From: Dyadobacter psychrotolerans
GTDB lineage: Bacteria > Bacteroidota > Bacteroidia > Cytophagales > Spirosomataceae
NCBI RefSeq assembly: GCF_004349265.1
Contig: NZ_SMFL01000018.1
Location: 47,978 to 111,977 of the forward strand
Length of the DNA stretch: 64,000 bases
Reading direction: 5' to 3'
Numbering within the stretch: position 1 is the first letter of the stretch; the number at the start of each line of letters is the position of its first letter. This document shows, piece by piece, positions 25,776 to 34,305 of the stretch. The notes beneath the pieces were generated by a model. It did not search any database, was not told the origin of the DNA, and saw only the letters and a list, made by a program, of their open reading frames with translations. Position numbers and translations under genes: made by a program.

Positions 25776-25988
25776 ATGAAAGCCAAAAACATTTTAACAC
25801 TGGATTATATTTTGGAAACATACGGGCCTGATGCGCTTGAACCCCAATTTATTCCTTCAAGGGAAGACGATGGAGAAGACATATTTATTCCGAAGATCCG
25901 AGGAGACATGTCTTTTGAGGATTGGCTCCTTCTCCCACAAGAGTTTAGATTGTTTGTCACACAAATCTTCATTATGAAATTTCAATAA
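25776..25988 (+). CDS. Small acidic protein, paralogue of the 91-aa protein at 42414
   Basis: This 70-residue protein contains YGPDALEP, FIPKIRGDMSFEDW and FRLFVTQIFI. The same spaced blocks (FGSDAFEP, LVPKMRLHFTTKEW, YRLFIMKAFY) are in the protein at 42414, so the two are paralogues. No known family is recognised. It lies 17 bp after the DUF3945-like gene and 11 bp before the Toprim-fusion gene, so it is part of that operon. Confidence 0.55.
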   Translation: MKAKNILTLDYILETYGPDALEPQFIPSREDDGEDIFIPKIRGDMSFEDWLLLPQEFRLFVTQIFIMKFQ

Positions 25989-25999
25989 AATATAATCAG

Positions 26000-28948
26000 A
26001 TGTCAAAAACTATCTATTTACAGTCTGAAAACAACCAGGAGGTTGCTTATAGCTATGAAAGCCTAACGGACTTAAAAGGCGAATTTGAAAAAAGACAAAT
26101 CAGCATAGCTCCCAATGCAAGTGTCGGGACAGATGTTCGACTTGGTAACAATATAACTATTGGAGAGAGAGCAAAGATTCGATCCGGATCAAGTATAGGT
26201 TCAAATACTACATTCGGAGACGATATTGTAGTCGAGAAGAACGTTAAGATCGGGTCCGAGTGTCGGATTGGTGATAATTCAACTGTTTTTGAATCAGCAA
26301 AAATAGGGGATAGGGTCTTGATTAAGCAAGATTCTGATATTGGTGCAAGGTCTTCTATTGGTTCTAATTCAATAATTGATACCAAAGCAAGTATAGGCAT
26401 GGATAACATTATTGAAGCAAATGCTACCATTGGTTCAAGAGTTATAACAGGATCAAAAACATCTATTGGTACAGGTGCAGCACTTGGTGCAAATGCCCAC
26501 ATCCATGATAATGGTGTTGTTTATGATAGCGAGATTGTCAAGGCAAATTCAGTCGTACGGCCACCTATAAAGCCTGTTAATCTAATCAACGACGAGCAGG
26601 TTGAAGTGTTTAATAACATGAATGCAAAAGGAGTCAAGTATGTTGCCTTCGGTAGCTTTGCCGTTGATGCTTATGAGCAAGCAAGAATTGAAGGATCGAT
26701 TAAAATTTGGATTGAACCTTCAATCGAAAATATTAGCAAGCTTAATGAAGCACTTAAAGAATCTGGAAAGGATAGAATTGCGACAAAATTTGATCCGGAT
26801 GTAAAACGTCCAATTAAAAACGAGTTTGACAAAAGTACCTCCCAATCTTTTGGAATTGATTTTTACCCTTCCATTAATGGCTTCAAATCAGACGAATTTC
26901 AAAAGATTCATGATCGGAGTGTACTTGTTCAAGGAGTGAAACAAAATCGTATTCCACTATATCATGATTCTAAAAAGGAGCAACTTTCTATTAACCACAT
27001 GTCCCCGCAAGATCTGTTCCATAATGTTGGAAGTACCCAAAGCCAAGCTAAGGAATACAATTTAAATGTTCTACACAAAACGATGGTCGACCTTAATAAA
27101 CAAGGCCAGAAGCTTGATATCATTGATCCTTTACTATATTTAGATTCTAATCGAACAAATATGGAAATTAAAAAATCTTATATTTCTTACCCTGGGCATG
27201 AAGATAAGCCAAAGGAGTTTGTTCCTAAATACGAAAAGCGTGATTTCTCGCAACTAAGAAAGGATCTAGATTTAGAGCTTGTACTAAATCACTATGGGTA
27301 TTCTTTAAGTGATAAATCTAAACCTAATGACGTTTACCGTGTATATAAGTCAGGAATTGAGGGAGATAGCCAGCGCCTAGCCGTAATGAATAATCCAAAA
27401 GGAGATTATAAAATGTACGTTGATTTGAACAATACAAATTTTAGGGGAGACTCAATTGAGTTTGTGAAATTCAAAGAAGGTAGTTACAAGGAAGCTTTTC
27501 CAGTTATGGATTCAATTCTTGGTAATCCAACTTACAAGCAAAATGTATCTCAAATATTGCCAATGAAACCGGCCACTCCAGGTCAATTTTTAAATGACGA
27601 GAAATTACGTCAAGCAGATATTCTAAGAGAATATAATGCAACTCATATTGGAGAAAAGAAGGTTGGATATTTAGTAAATGAGAGGCTACTAGCTACCAAA
27701 ACTGTTTTAGCTCCTGAATTTAAACATCAAATTTTAAGTGTAAAGAAAAACAGCGACTTTGAAAATACAGCTTTTCCTTTAACGTCTCAAAAAGGAAATA
27801 TTCTTTCATTCGACATCCGAAACAAGGATTATAAAGCCTTGCCGGTCGGAGGTAAATGGGATGGAATTTGGAAAACAAACGATCATAATATATTGTTAAA
27901 AGATTCAGATTTCACTTTTAAAGATAAGACTGTTCAACTTGAAAAGGGCACTGTTGGTACTTTAAGCAAATCTGCGGGAATAGCATCTTTTCATATTGAT
28001 CATCCAGTACATGGTCCAATATCTCTTCCAGTTGATAAAGACAAGCACGAGTTTCAGAAAATCTCAGCAAATAGGATCATTATTTCTGAATCTCCCATAG
28101 ACTCACTGTCTTACCATCAACTATCCCCTCCAAAAGAAGGTGAATACCGACAGTACATATCGCCGGCGGGAAACCCTTCAAGGGAACAAAAAATGCACAT
28201 TTCAAATCTGATATCAACTAATCCGCAAGCTCAGTTTGTAATTGGGATGGACGGAAATGCACCTGGTAACAGATTTGCAATAAACTATTTAGGCATGGCT
28301 CATCCATTGAGAGATGTTAATAATAGTATTGTACCCAATATTACCTACGTAAATCCGACAAAGCCAAAAGCCGAAGACAAAGCTGAGAAAGAGGTCGGAT
28401 ATAATATTTTAAAGGTTGAAATCAATCATCCAAAAGGGGATGGTCAAGATAATGCTAAAAAATCAAACGATTCAATCATTGATCGTTTGTTGGCTGCTAT
28501 TAACATACATTCAGTGGACGATTCAAAAAAAGCTAAGGAATCATCTGAAAGTAGAAGTATTGTTGAAAAGCCTTCGGCATTTACCAGTTCATACGAGATT
28601 AAATTTCCTAACATCTCCAAAATGCTAAGTACTGCGTTGGATTATTTAGCAAACGAGATCACTTTGAAAGATGGAAAACCGTTAGTTGCTATTCTTAGAC
28701 CATCATCTGTTCAAAATGATTTCAATGATGTTTTAAAAGAGCGCAAGGGTCAACCACTGCCTGAGTCAAGTAATTTATCTCTATCTCGTATCCCTTTGTT
28801 AAGTGACTTTGCTCAAAAGAAAGAGCAAAGTCAGAATAACAGTATAGCTCCATCACCATCGGTTTCTCCGAAAGCTTCATTCAATGAGCCAGCTATGAAA
28901 GCAGCTACTCCCGAAGCACCAACCCCAATCAAGAAGCACAGAATTTAA
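26000..28948 (+). CDS. Hexapeptide-repeat / DUF3991-Toprim fusion protein (primase-like)
   Basis: This 982-residue protein has two unlike halves. Residues about 33-175 are an uninterrupted run of hexapeptide repeats (IGxxxx, e.g. NITIGERAKIRSGSSIGSN), which fold as a left-handed beta-helix in acyltransferases. The C-terminal part carries FRGDSIEFVKFKEG (about 477-490), a DUF3991/CHC2-like feature of plasmid primases. A Toprim core follows, with ISESPIDSLSYHQL (about 695-708) and FVIGMDGNAPGNR (about 746-758). The catalytic pattern suggests a primase or nuclease acting on incoming single strands. It lies 26 bp before topB. No acyltransferase domain accompanies the repeats, so they may be a structural ruler or binding surface. 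Confidence 0.7.
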   Translation: MSKTIYLQSENNQEVAYSYESLTDLKGEFEKRQISIAPNASVGTDVRLGNNITIGERAKIRSGSSIGSNTTFGDDIVVEKNVKIGSECRIGDNSTVFESAKIGDRVLIKQDSDIGARSSIGSNSIIDTKASIGMDNIIEANATIGSRVITGSKTSIGTGAALGANAHIHDNGVVYDSEIVKANSVVRPPIKPVNLINDEQVEVFNNMNAKGVKYVAFGSFAVDAYEQARIEGSIKIWIEPSIENISKLNEALKESGKDRIATKFDPDVKRPIKNEFDKSTSQSFGIDFYPSINGFKSDEFQKIHDRSVLVQGVKQNRIPLYHDSKKEQLSINHMSPQDLFHNVGSTQSQAKEYNLNVLHKTMVDLNKQGQKLDIIDPLLYLDSNRTNMEIKKSYISYPGHEDKPKEFVPKYEKRDFSQLRKDLDLELVLNHYGYSLSDKSKPNDVYRVYKSGIEGDSQRLAVMNNPKGDYKMYVDLNNTNFRGDSIEFVKFKEGSYKEAFPVMDSILGNPTYKQNVSQILPMKPATPGQFLNDEKLRQADILREYNATHIGEKKVGYLVNERLLATKTVLAPEFKHQILSVKKNSDFENTAFPLTSQKGNILSFDIRNKDYKALPVGGKWDGIWKTNDHNILLKDSDFTFKDKTVQLEKGTVGTLSKSAGIASFHIDHPVHGPISLPVDKDKHEFQKISANRIIISESPIDSLSYHQLSPPKEGEYRQYISPAGNPSREQKMHISNLISTNPQAQFVIGMDGNAPGNRFAINYLGMAHPLRDVNNSIVPNITYVNPTKPKAEDKAEKEVGYNILKVEINHPKGDGQDNAKKSNDSIIDRLLAAINIHSVDDSKKAKESSESRSIVEKPSAFTSSYEIKFPNISKMLSTALDYLANEITLKDGKPLVAILRPSSVQNDFNDVLKERKGQPLPESSNLSLSRIPLLSDFAQKKEQSQNNSIAPSPSVSPKASFNEPAMKAATPEAPTPIKKHRI

Positions 28949-28974
28949 TCCAATTCTTATCTTATTTAATAGTC

Positions 28975-31107
28975 ATGAAAACTGTAATTGCAGAAAAACC
29001 TTCTGTTGCTCGCTCTATTGCTGAGTTTTTAGGAGCAACAAATAAAATGGATGGATATTTCGAGGGAAACGGGTATCGAGTAACCTGGGCAATCGGTCAC
29101 CTTGTATCTCTTGCCGAATTAGATACATATCCCAGTTTTGGAGAAGTAAATGGACAAAAGCAAACTTGGGCATCTTCCATACAGCGTCTTCCATATATTC
29201 CTACGCCATTCAAACTTGATTGTTCGAAAGATCCTGGCTTAAGAAGCCAGTATTTCAAAATCAAATCTCTTTTTGAGTCTGCCAATGAGATTATAGTTGC
29301 AACAGACGCAGGGCAGGAGGGAGAATTAATATTTCGCTACATATACGCCTTAACGGGATCTCGGAAGCCATTTAAGCGACTTTGGATTTCTTCCTTGACT
29401 AATGAAGCATTTCAAAAAGGATTCAGCAACTTGAAGCCAGGACGAGACTATAATAATCTTTATTATGCCGCGAAAGGAAGAAGTGAAAGTGATTGGATTC
29501 TAGGTATTAATCTGACTCGCGTCTACACCGTAAAATACGCCAATAGCGACATTAAAGTGGTTTCCATAGGCCGGGTTCAAACGCCAACATTAAATTTGAT
29601 TTGTCAGCGATATTTAGACAATGTCAATTTCAAAAAGACTGCTTTTTTCACTCCCACCTTGTTGCTAAAACACCAGCATGGAATGTTTCCAGTAAAGTAT
29701 CACAAACAATTCGCAACTAACGAAGAAGCAGAAGCTGTTTTAAGTTCTATTGGTGGATCAATTGTATGTACAGGAGTTGATAAGTCGATTGTAAAAACAG
29801 CACCTCCTAAGCTTTTTAGCTTAACACATTTGCAGCAGCATGCAAATAAGAAATTTTCTATTTCTGCCCAGACTACTCTTGATACACTTCAAAGCTTATA
29901 CGAGGCTAAATATGTAACTTACCCACGTACTGATAGCAATTATTTGTCGGACGACATGGAAGATGATGTTATTAAATCTTTTCAGTTTCTGAAAACACTC
30001 GGTTCTCTTTCTGGCCCAGTAACATCAATTCTTTCAAAGAAACTCAGTAGAGCGCCTTTCGATAATAGCAAGGTTACTGATCACCATGCAATAATTCCAA
30101 CCGGGGTAAAGCCTGATCTCGGCAAAATGACGAAGGAGCAGCAACTCATATTCCTGTCTGTTGTTGAGCGCTTTATTCAAACTTTTTCAGACGAATGTGT
30201 TGAAAGTAAGACAGTACTATCCTTTAAGATTGGCTTAGATGGGTTATTTAGAGTTGGAGGAAAAGTCATTATCCAAAATGGCTGGAAAGCAATAAATCTT
30301 TTCAGTGAATTCGCAGTGGATGATGATGATTTAAGCCCGGACGATGAAAACACGTCTTTACCTGACGTGAAAGAAGGTGATACTTGTTTCGTAGAGAAGA
30401 AGGAAGTTCATAAAGGATTTACTACACCGCCACAATTATTTACTGAGGCCAGCTTGTTAAAGCAAATGGAAAATGCAAGTGACACATTGGATGATACCGA
30501 AGAAAAATTTGGTATTGGCACACCGGCAACCAGAGCTAACATTATTGAAACAATTCTTAAACGGTTTTTTATAAAAAGGGAAGGGAAAAAGCTCATACCT
30601 ACTCAGGCCGGTTTAAGTGTTTATAAGCTCACACATAATGAGTTAATTGGAAAGATCCAACTAACAGCAAAGTTTGAAGAAAAGTTAAAATTGATTTCGT
30701 CTGGAGAGTATAGCTATTCTACATTCATCAATGAAATTTCTTCATTAGCTGCAACTTCTGTTTTATCTGTCTATACGAATGAAGTGGATCCTAATACAAT
30801 TTCTATGACTTCTCAGACCGACAAGGAGAAAGTTTTATGCCCTGCTTGCAAAAAGGGATCGTTAACAGAAAATCTAAAAGGTTTTGGCTGTACTGAATTT
30901 AAGAGTGGAGCTTGCAAATATGTAATCTGGAAGGAATTCAGAGGCCGCACTCTAACTTATACAAATGTGAAAGACTTGGTTTTAAAAGGAAAAACGAAAA
31001 AGCTGGCTTTTCATTCGAAAGAGGGTAAGCCCTACGAAGCCTTTATCGTACTTAAAGAAGGAAAATTACAAATAGAGTTTGAAAAGAAGTTTCCAGTCAA
31101 GGCATAA
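28975..31107 (+). CDS. topB: DNA topoisomerase III
   Basis: This 710-residue type IA topoisomerase relaxes and decatenates DNA by cutting one strand. It has an N-terminal Toprim domain (VIAEKPSVARSIAEFLG at residues 4-20, ATDAGQEGELI at about 109-119) and active-site tyrosine Y316 in YVTYPRTDSNYLS. The C-terminal Cys motif (CPACKKGSL ... GCTEFKSGACKYVIW, about 622-651) is typical of TopB from mobile elements. It is the last gene of the operon starting at 24607. Length is normal (about 700). Confidence 0.93.
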   Translation: MKTVIAEKPSVARSIAEFLGATNKMDGYFEGNGYRVTWAIGHLVSLAELDTYPSFGEVNGQKQTWASSIQRLPYIPTPFKLDCSKDPGLRSQYFKIKSLFESANEIIVATDAGQEGELIFRYIYALTGSRKPFKRLWISSLTNEAFQKGFSNLKPGRDYNNLYYAAKGRSESDWILGINLTRVYTVKYANSDIKVVSIGRVQTPTLNLICQRYLDNVNFKKTAFFTPTLLLKHQHGMFPVKYHKQFATNEEAEAVLSSIGGSIVCTGVDKSIVKTAPPKLFSLTHLQQHANKKFSISAQTTLDTLQSLYEAKYVTYPRTDSNYLSDDMEDDVIKSFQFLKTLGSLSGPVTSILSKKLSRAPFDNSKVTDHHAIIPTGVKPDLGKMTKEQQLIFLSVVERFIQTFSDECVESKTVLSFKIGLDGLFRVGGKVIIQNGWKAINLFSEFAVDDDDLSPDDENTSLPDVKEGDTCFVEKKEVHKGFTTPPQLFTEASLLKQMENASDTLDDTEEKFGIGTPATRANIIETILKRFFIKREGKKLIPTQAGLSVYKLTHNELIGKIQLTAKFEEKLKLISSGEYSYSTFINEISSLAATSVLSVYTNEVDPNTISMTSQTDKEKVLCPACKKGSLTENLKGFGCTEFKSGACKYVIWKEFRGRTLTYTNVKDLVLKGKTKKLAFHSKEGKPYEAFIVLKEGKLQIEFEKKFPVKA

Positions 31108-31154
31108 TGCCTTTTTAATCGAACATTTGGGAAAAAAGGTGTATCTCCGTTATT

Positions 31155-31240
31155 GTATTACAATATATTGTAATACTAAATTTTATTTTATATCTTTATT
31201 GTGTTGAAACGGTTGACAGACCGCAACATAAACCTCTAAT
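31155..31240 (+). promoter_or_regulatory. Palindrome-controlled promoter and leader of ssb
   Basis: A perfect 22-bp palindrome (31155-31176, half site GTATTACAATA) covers a TTG at 31168. After 20 bp comes TATCTTTA (31191-31198), a Bacteroidota -7 box. The leader contains CGGTTGACAGACCG (a 4-bp-stem mini-hairpin) and ATAAACCTCTAA. Promoters at 33092 and 39981 have the same parts at the same spacings. A repressor over the -33 box is the likely control. Confidence 0.75.
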
Positions 31241-31265
31241 TTTTAACTATTTAACTTCAAAAATC

Positions 31266-31559
31266 ATGCAAAATTTAACAATTATTGGAAATCTAGGAGA
31301 TGATGCCAAACAGGTGGATTTGAAAGATTGGAAACCGTTCCTTGCTTTTTCAGTTGCTTGCACTCGAAAAAATAAAGCTGGCGAATCCTTGACGCAATGG
31401 TACAACTGTCGAACTTCAAATCTTGCACTATTAGAGCACTTGACAAAAGGAAAAAAGCTTCACATATCGGGAAGACCGGATTTCTCTACATTCACGGATA
31501 AAGATGGAGAAGCGAAAGTTTCTGTAAATATTTCAGTTGATCGAATTGATTTAATCTGA
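31266..31559 (+). CDS. ssb: Single-stranded DNA-binding protein
   Basis: This 97-residue OB-fold protein starts MQNLTIIGNLGDDAKQ and contains FLAFSVACTRK, TQWYNCRTS and HISGRPDF, all SSB landmarks. It coats single-stranded DNA during transfer and replication. It is short: it ends directly after the last OB strand (ISVDRIDLI) and lacks the acidic C-terminal tail that recruits partners in housekeeping SSBs. It is controlled by the palindromic promoter shared with the DUF932 and 106-aa genes. The 109-aa gene follows after 1 bp. Confidence 0.9.
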   Translation: MQNLTIIGNLGDDAKQVDLKDWKPFLAFSVACTRKNKAGESLTQWYNCRTSNLALLEHLTKGKKLHISGRPDFSTFTDKDGEAKVSVNISVDRIDLI

Positions 31560-31560
31560 T

Positions 31561-31890
31561 ATGAAGACTATCGTATACAGCATGACGTTAGCTTGCCTAA
31601 TGTCATGCAGCGTAAGCGTTATCCCGCATACTGTCTCCAAGTGTTTGTCAAATACCGATGTTATGTTCATGAGCCGGAATAAGGTAAGTACGGATGTTAT
31701 TCTATCATCAATAAACAATAATTGTTGTCGATGCTTTACAACTACTCCGGACGATCTGATTGATTTAAAAGATCAAGGTGTTCTGGACATTGTAATAAAA
31801 AGGATGATTCAGCTTAATAATCCAAAACTGGCCAGACCCGTTTCGGTTAGACCTAGAAGCCCTCGAATTCCTTCTTCATGGTATAGATAA
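31561..31890 (+). CDS. Small lipoprotein with a Bacteroidota helical motif
   Basis: This 109-residue protein has a lipobox-like N-terminus (LACLMSC, Cys at about residue 16). A segment, STDVILSSINNN ... DDLIDLKDQGVLDIVIKRMI (about residues 43-80), resembles the short helical repeat of many Bacteroidota secreted proteins (DVIxxI ... LIxLKxxGVxDxVIxxMI). The tail is Pro/Arg-rich. It starts 1 bp after ssb, so the two are cotranscribed, although no functional link is evident. A perfect palindrome follows its stop. Confidence 0.55.
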   Translation: MKTIVYSMTLACLMSCSVSVIPHTVSKCLSNTDVMFMSRNKVSTDVILSSINNNCCRCFTTTPDDLIDLKDQGVLDIVIKRMIQLNNPKLARPVSVRPRSPRIPSSWYR

Positions 31891-31896
31891 TACGAT

Positions 31897-31929
31897 GCTG
31901 TAAAAGTGACACGCTGTCACTTTTACAGC
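31897..31929 (+). repeat. GTGACA-CGC-TGTCAC palindrome, copy 4 of 5, extended
   Basis: The arms are 15 bp here (GCTGTAAAAGTGACA and its complement) around the same CGC centre. It lies 6 bp after the lipoprotein stop codon and may act as its terminator, or as a ParB-type site. A 23-bp repeat starts 8 bp further on. Confidence 0.75.
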
Positions 31930-31936
31930 GTTTTAG

Positions 31937-31959
31937 GTTGTCCGAAATACTACATGTAA
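31937..31959 (+). repeat. Dispersed 23-bp repeat, copy 4 of 8
   Basis: GTTGTC, triplet CGA, AATACTACATGTAA, identical to copies 1 and 5. Confidence 0.85.
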
Positions 31960-31972
31960 GAGTTTGCATGCT

Positions 31973-32032
31973 CATAATTCCAGATCGTTTCAACTTGTAA
32001 TGCATTTGCAAAGTAAATGAGAATGATTCTCA
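31973..32032 (-). promoter_or_regulatory. Orphan Fur-box promoter cut off by a repeat
   Basis: TGAGAAT-G-ATTCTCA (32018-32032) is a 7-1-7 inverted repeat matching the Fur consensus. On the minus strand it is followed by TTACTTTGC (a near -7 box) and an ATG at 31975. That reading frame enters the 23-bp repeat after about five codons. This looks like the promoter and start of an iron-regulated gene whose body was lost at the repeat. Confidence 0.5.
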
Positions 32033-32131
32033 ATTCACGTTGAATGAGAATCGGCTCTGTAATTCCATTCCAAATCATAATCGATTAGGAATGCATTATG
32101 TGTGAATGATCAATAATTATTTAACAAGTTG

Positions 32132-32154
32132 GTTGTCCGAAATACTACATGTAA
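32132..32154 (+). repeat. Dispersed 23-bp repeat, copy 5 of 8
   Basis: GTTGTC, triplet CGA, AATACTACATGTAA. With copy 6 at 32853 it brackets a single metalloprotease-like gene. Confidence 0.85.
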
Positions 32155-32170
32155 GCTTTTGGGAAGTGGA

Positions 32171-32743
32171 TCATTCAAATCTATCAAACTTTTCAGATAA
32201 TGAAATTGCATCTTGTTCGCATATATCAATGCCAAGATTAAGTAGCAGATCTTTTGTTATTTTACATATGTATGGCTCCTGTTGCCGGACAATTTTGATA
32301 AATGAAGAATGCTTAGTCAGATAAGGTTCTACGATGCTTAAAGCTTGTATATAGCTTTTCATTTTTGGCTTTATTGACAAACCATATTTCCTCACAGTTA
32401 TTACTGAAAAGTATACAGCCAGCCCTTCTTCTAATACATTGGCGTGTAGTCCCCCACCTAATGGAGAAATGCAATGTACAACCTCATGTGCTAATTGATA
32501 TATGATTTGGCGAGGATCACCTTTGGAATCAGAACTTAGCCGAATTGCAATACCGCCAGATTCAGGATAAAAAATTTCAGGTCCATCATCGTGATACCAG
32601 CACTCCACCAGTGTATGCCCACTCGTTCTTGGACCAAATAATTGTTCTGCGTCACTTAAAAATGTATTTGCAAGACTCAGCAAGTCGGCTCTATTATTTA
32701 AATCTTTTTGATTGAAAAGTGTTTGGCCTGTAAGTATCGACAT
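32171..32743 (-). CDS. Putative zinc metalloprotease (HExxH)
   Basis: This 190-residue cytoplasmic protein has an HEVVH motif (H86-H90) and a downstream EEGLAVYFS (E105/E106), 15-16 residues after the last His. This is the gluzincin-like arrangement of a zinc peptidase. The N-terminal half includes YHDDGPEIFYPESGGIAI. Similar compact zincins occur as stand-alone accessory proteins of mobile elements. Substrate is unknown. It is isolated between two 23-bp repeats (copies 5 and 6), on the strand opposite to its neighbours, so it looks like acquired cargo. Confidence 0.6.
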   Translation of the reverse strand: MSILTGQTLFNQKDLNNRADLLSLANTFLSDAEQLFGPRTSGHTLVECWYHDDGPEIFYPESGGIAIRLSSDSKGDPRQIIYQLAHEVVHCISPLGGGLHANVLEEGLAVYFSVITVRKYGLSIKPKMKSYIQALSIVEPYLTKHSSFIKIVRQQEPYICKITKDLLLNLGIDICEQDAISLSEKFDRFE

Positions 32744-32852
32744 ATTTGAAATTAATTTAAGGAGATACTAATATTTCCTGTAATGGAAAGTTAAGATTAG
32801 TCAGTTATCGACTGATATGCAAGAAGTCATTGAAGGCATCCCTTGTATTTTG

Positions 32853-33028
32853 GTTGTCGCAAATACTACATGTAACTGCTTTCCTGAAAACACTAAGCTT
32901 TTTGACAATCGCATTTGTAAGCACCTGGTCTGATCACTGACTACTTACCTAAGAAAATCCTTATCCTGGTTGAAGATCTTTAACAAAAACCTTAGTGATT
33001 GACCCGCAGCAGCTGGCCGGCCAAGGAG
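32853..33028 (+). repeat. Dispersed repeat, copy 6 of 8, with long homologous flank
   Basis: The core at 32853-32875 has the triplet GCA. The following 150 bp resemble the flank of copy 3 at 831 (shared TCTGATCA, CCTAAGAAAAT, TTATCCTGGTTGAA and CAGCTGGCC), which indicates an old duplication reaching up to the promoter at 33092. Confidence 0.75.
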
Positions 33029-33091
33029 CAAAAAGCTAGTTATTTGTAATTCGTGGAAAAATTGAAAAGAACAGATGGGAAGAAAGATTTA

Positions 33092-33180
33092 GTATTACAA
33101 TATATTGTATTAGTTAGCCCTTTTTCGTATCTTTATAATGTTGAAACGGTTGACAGACCGTCATTATAAACCTCTTAAAA
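33092..33180 (+). promoter_or_regulatory. Palindrome-controlled promoter and leader of the DUF932 gene
   Basis: A near-perfect 22-bp palindrome (33092-33113) covers TTG at 33105. TATCTTTA follows after exactly 20 bp (33128-33135). The leader has GTTGAAACGGTTGACAGACCG and ATAAACCTCTTAAAAT, as before ssb and the 106-aa gene. Confidence 0.75.
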
Positions 33181-33190
33181 TAAACATTTT

Positions 33191-34054
33191 ATGGAAAATT
33201 TAATTAGTTCTTCGGTTCTTACAACATTATCTGATTGGGACATTGTTACATCAACTTTGGATACGAAATTCCAAGATTCAGTAGTTGGTTTGTCTGACTA
33301 CAAAACCATTCTTCGTGGTGACAATGGAGACTTATTGAATGTTTGCAAAAACAGTTACACCCCGCAAACGAACGCACAATTTATTGATGCAGTAGAAAGA
33401 TTTTCAAGTGTTACCAACTTCCCGGTCGAAGCTATTTATGAAGTAGATGGAGGTAAAAAAATGCTAGGGTATCTTAGATGTACTGAAACCTTTGAAGTTG
33501 GTGGCTTTGAGTTTAAAGACTATCTCATGTTAGGTAATTCCCATGATGGCAGCACAGGCTTTTTTGTCGGGAATTCTAACATTATGGTTCGATGCAATAA
33601 TCGTTTTGCACAGCAATTCAGAATGTTAAAAGTTAGACATTGCAGCAGTTTACATAACGGAGTAAACCAGATTTTATCGGGGTTTGAAAGTTATAAAAGA
33701 GAATTGTCAGGTTATTACAAAACTTTAGATGAATTCTCAAAAGTCAAGGTTTCAGATGAAATCAAACGAAGTCTGATTGCGCGTCTAGCAAATCTGAGCA
33801 ATGAAGAAACTCTAGGAGACAAAGAGATCAGCACGCGCAAAAGAAATATTATGACTTCAATTGATGAGAGTCTAAGTAGTGAAATGGAAGACATTGGCTT
33901 CAATCTTTACGGACTTTTCGGCGGAGTTACTCATTACACCACACATGTATTGAAAGGCGCTGATGAGAGTGGCATGTTTGGTAGCGCTAAAATTTTGAAT
34001 CTCGAAGGCTACAACTATTGCAAGAGTGTAGCAAGGCAAGTTTTAAGCTGTTAA
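33191..34054 (+). CDS. DUF932 phage/plasmid-like protein
   Basis: This 287-residue protein shows the DUF932 pattern: VGLSDYKTILRGDNGDLLNVCKNSYTPQTN near residues 33-62, GYLRCTETFEVGGFEFKDYLMLGNSHDGS in the middle, and the C-terminal ...GGVTHYTTHV. The family is widespread on phages and conjugative plasmids of many phyla. Its molecular role is unresolved, and it is often grouped with single-strand or antirestriction functions. It is monocistronic, with a strong promoter shared in design with ssb and two hairpins behind it. Confidence 0.8.
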   Translation: MENLISSSVLTTLSDWDIVTSTLDTKFQDSVVGLSDYKTILRGDNGDLLNVCKNSYTPQTNAQFIDAVERFSSVTNFPVEAIYEVDGGKKMLGYLRCTETFEVGGFEFKDYLMLGNSHDGSTGFFVGNSNIMVRCNNRFAQQFRMLKVRHCSSLHNGVNQILSGFESYKRELSGYYKTLDEFSKVKVSDEIKRSLIARLANLSNEETLGDKEISTRKRNIMTSIDESLSSEMEDIGFNLYGLFGGVTHYTTHVLKGADESGMFGSAKILNLEGYNYCKSVARQVLSC

Positions 34055-34060
34055 TGTTCA

Positions 34061-34090
34061 TATAGTAAGTGGCTGCAGCCACTTACTATA
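34061..34090 (+). terminator. Perfect 30-bp palindrome, likely terminator of the DUF932 gene
   Basis: TATAGTAAGTGGCTG is followed directly by its reverse complement. It lies 7 bp past the stop, followed by ATAATTGTTTTG. Confidence 0.7.
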
Positions 34091-34105
34091 ATAATTGTTT
34101 TGCCG

Positions 34106-34126
34106 CCCGGAGCCTTTGGCTTCGGG
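34106..34126 (+). terminator. Second hairpin behind the DUF932 gene
   Basis: CCCGGAGCC-TTT-GGCTTCGGG has a 9-bp stem with one G-T pair and is followed by TTTGGGC. It may back up the hairpin at 34061. Confidence 0.5.
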
Positions 34127-34305
34127 TTTGGGCAATGATTGTATCAGATTTCTCTATTTAAGAACTTTCAGGTTAGGTTTTTCATTAGTATAATTCACGT
34201 AATATGAGCTACAAGCACTTTTGAATTTTTAATTTCCTAAGTTTTAGTATTTTGATAAAGTTTTAAATTATATATTTGATATATTATAATTTAAAACTTT
34301 GTTGT

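Noticed and set aside
26053..26502. 149-residue ORF antisense to the hexapeptide repeats
   Set aside because: Its regular pattern is only the mirror of the repeated codons on the other strand.
32106..32324. 72-residue ORF on the plus strand
   Set aside because: It spans a repeat and the antisense end of the zincin gene and has no recognisable feature.
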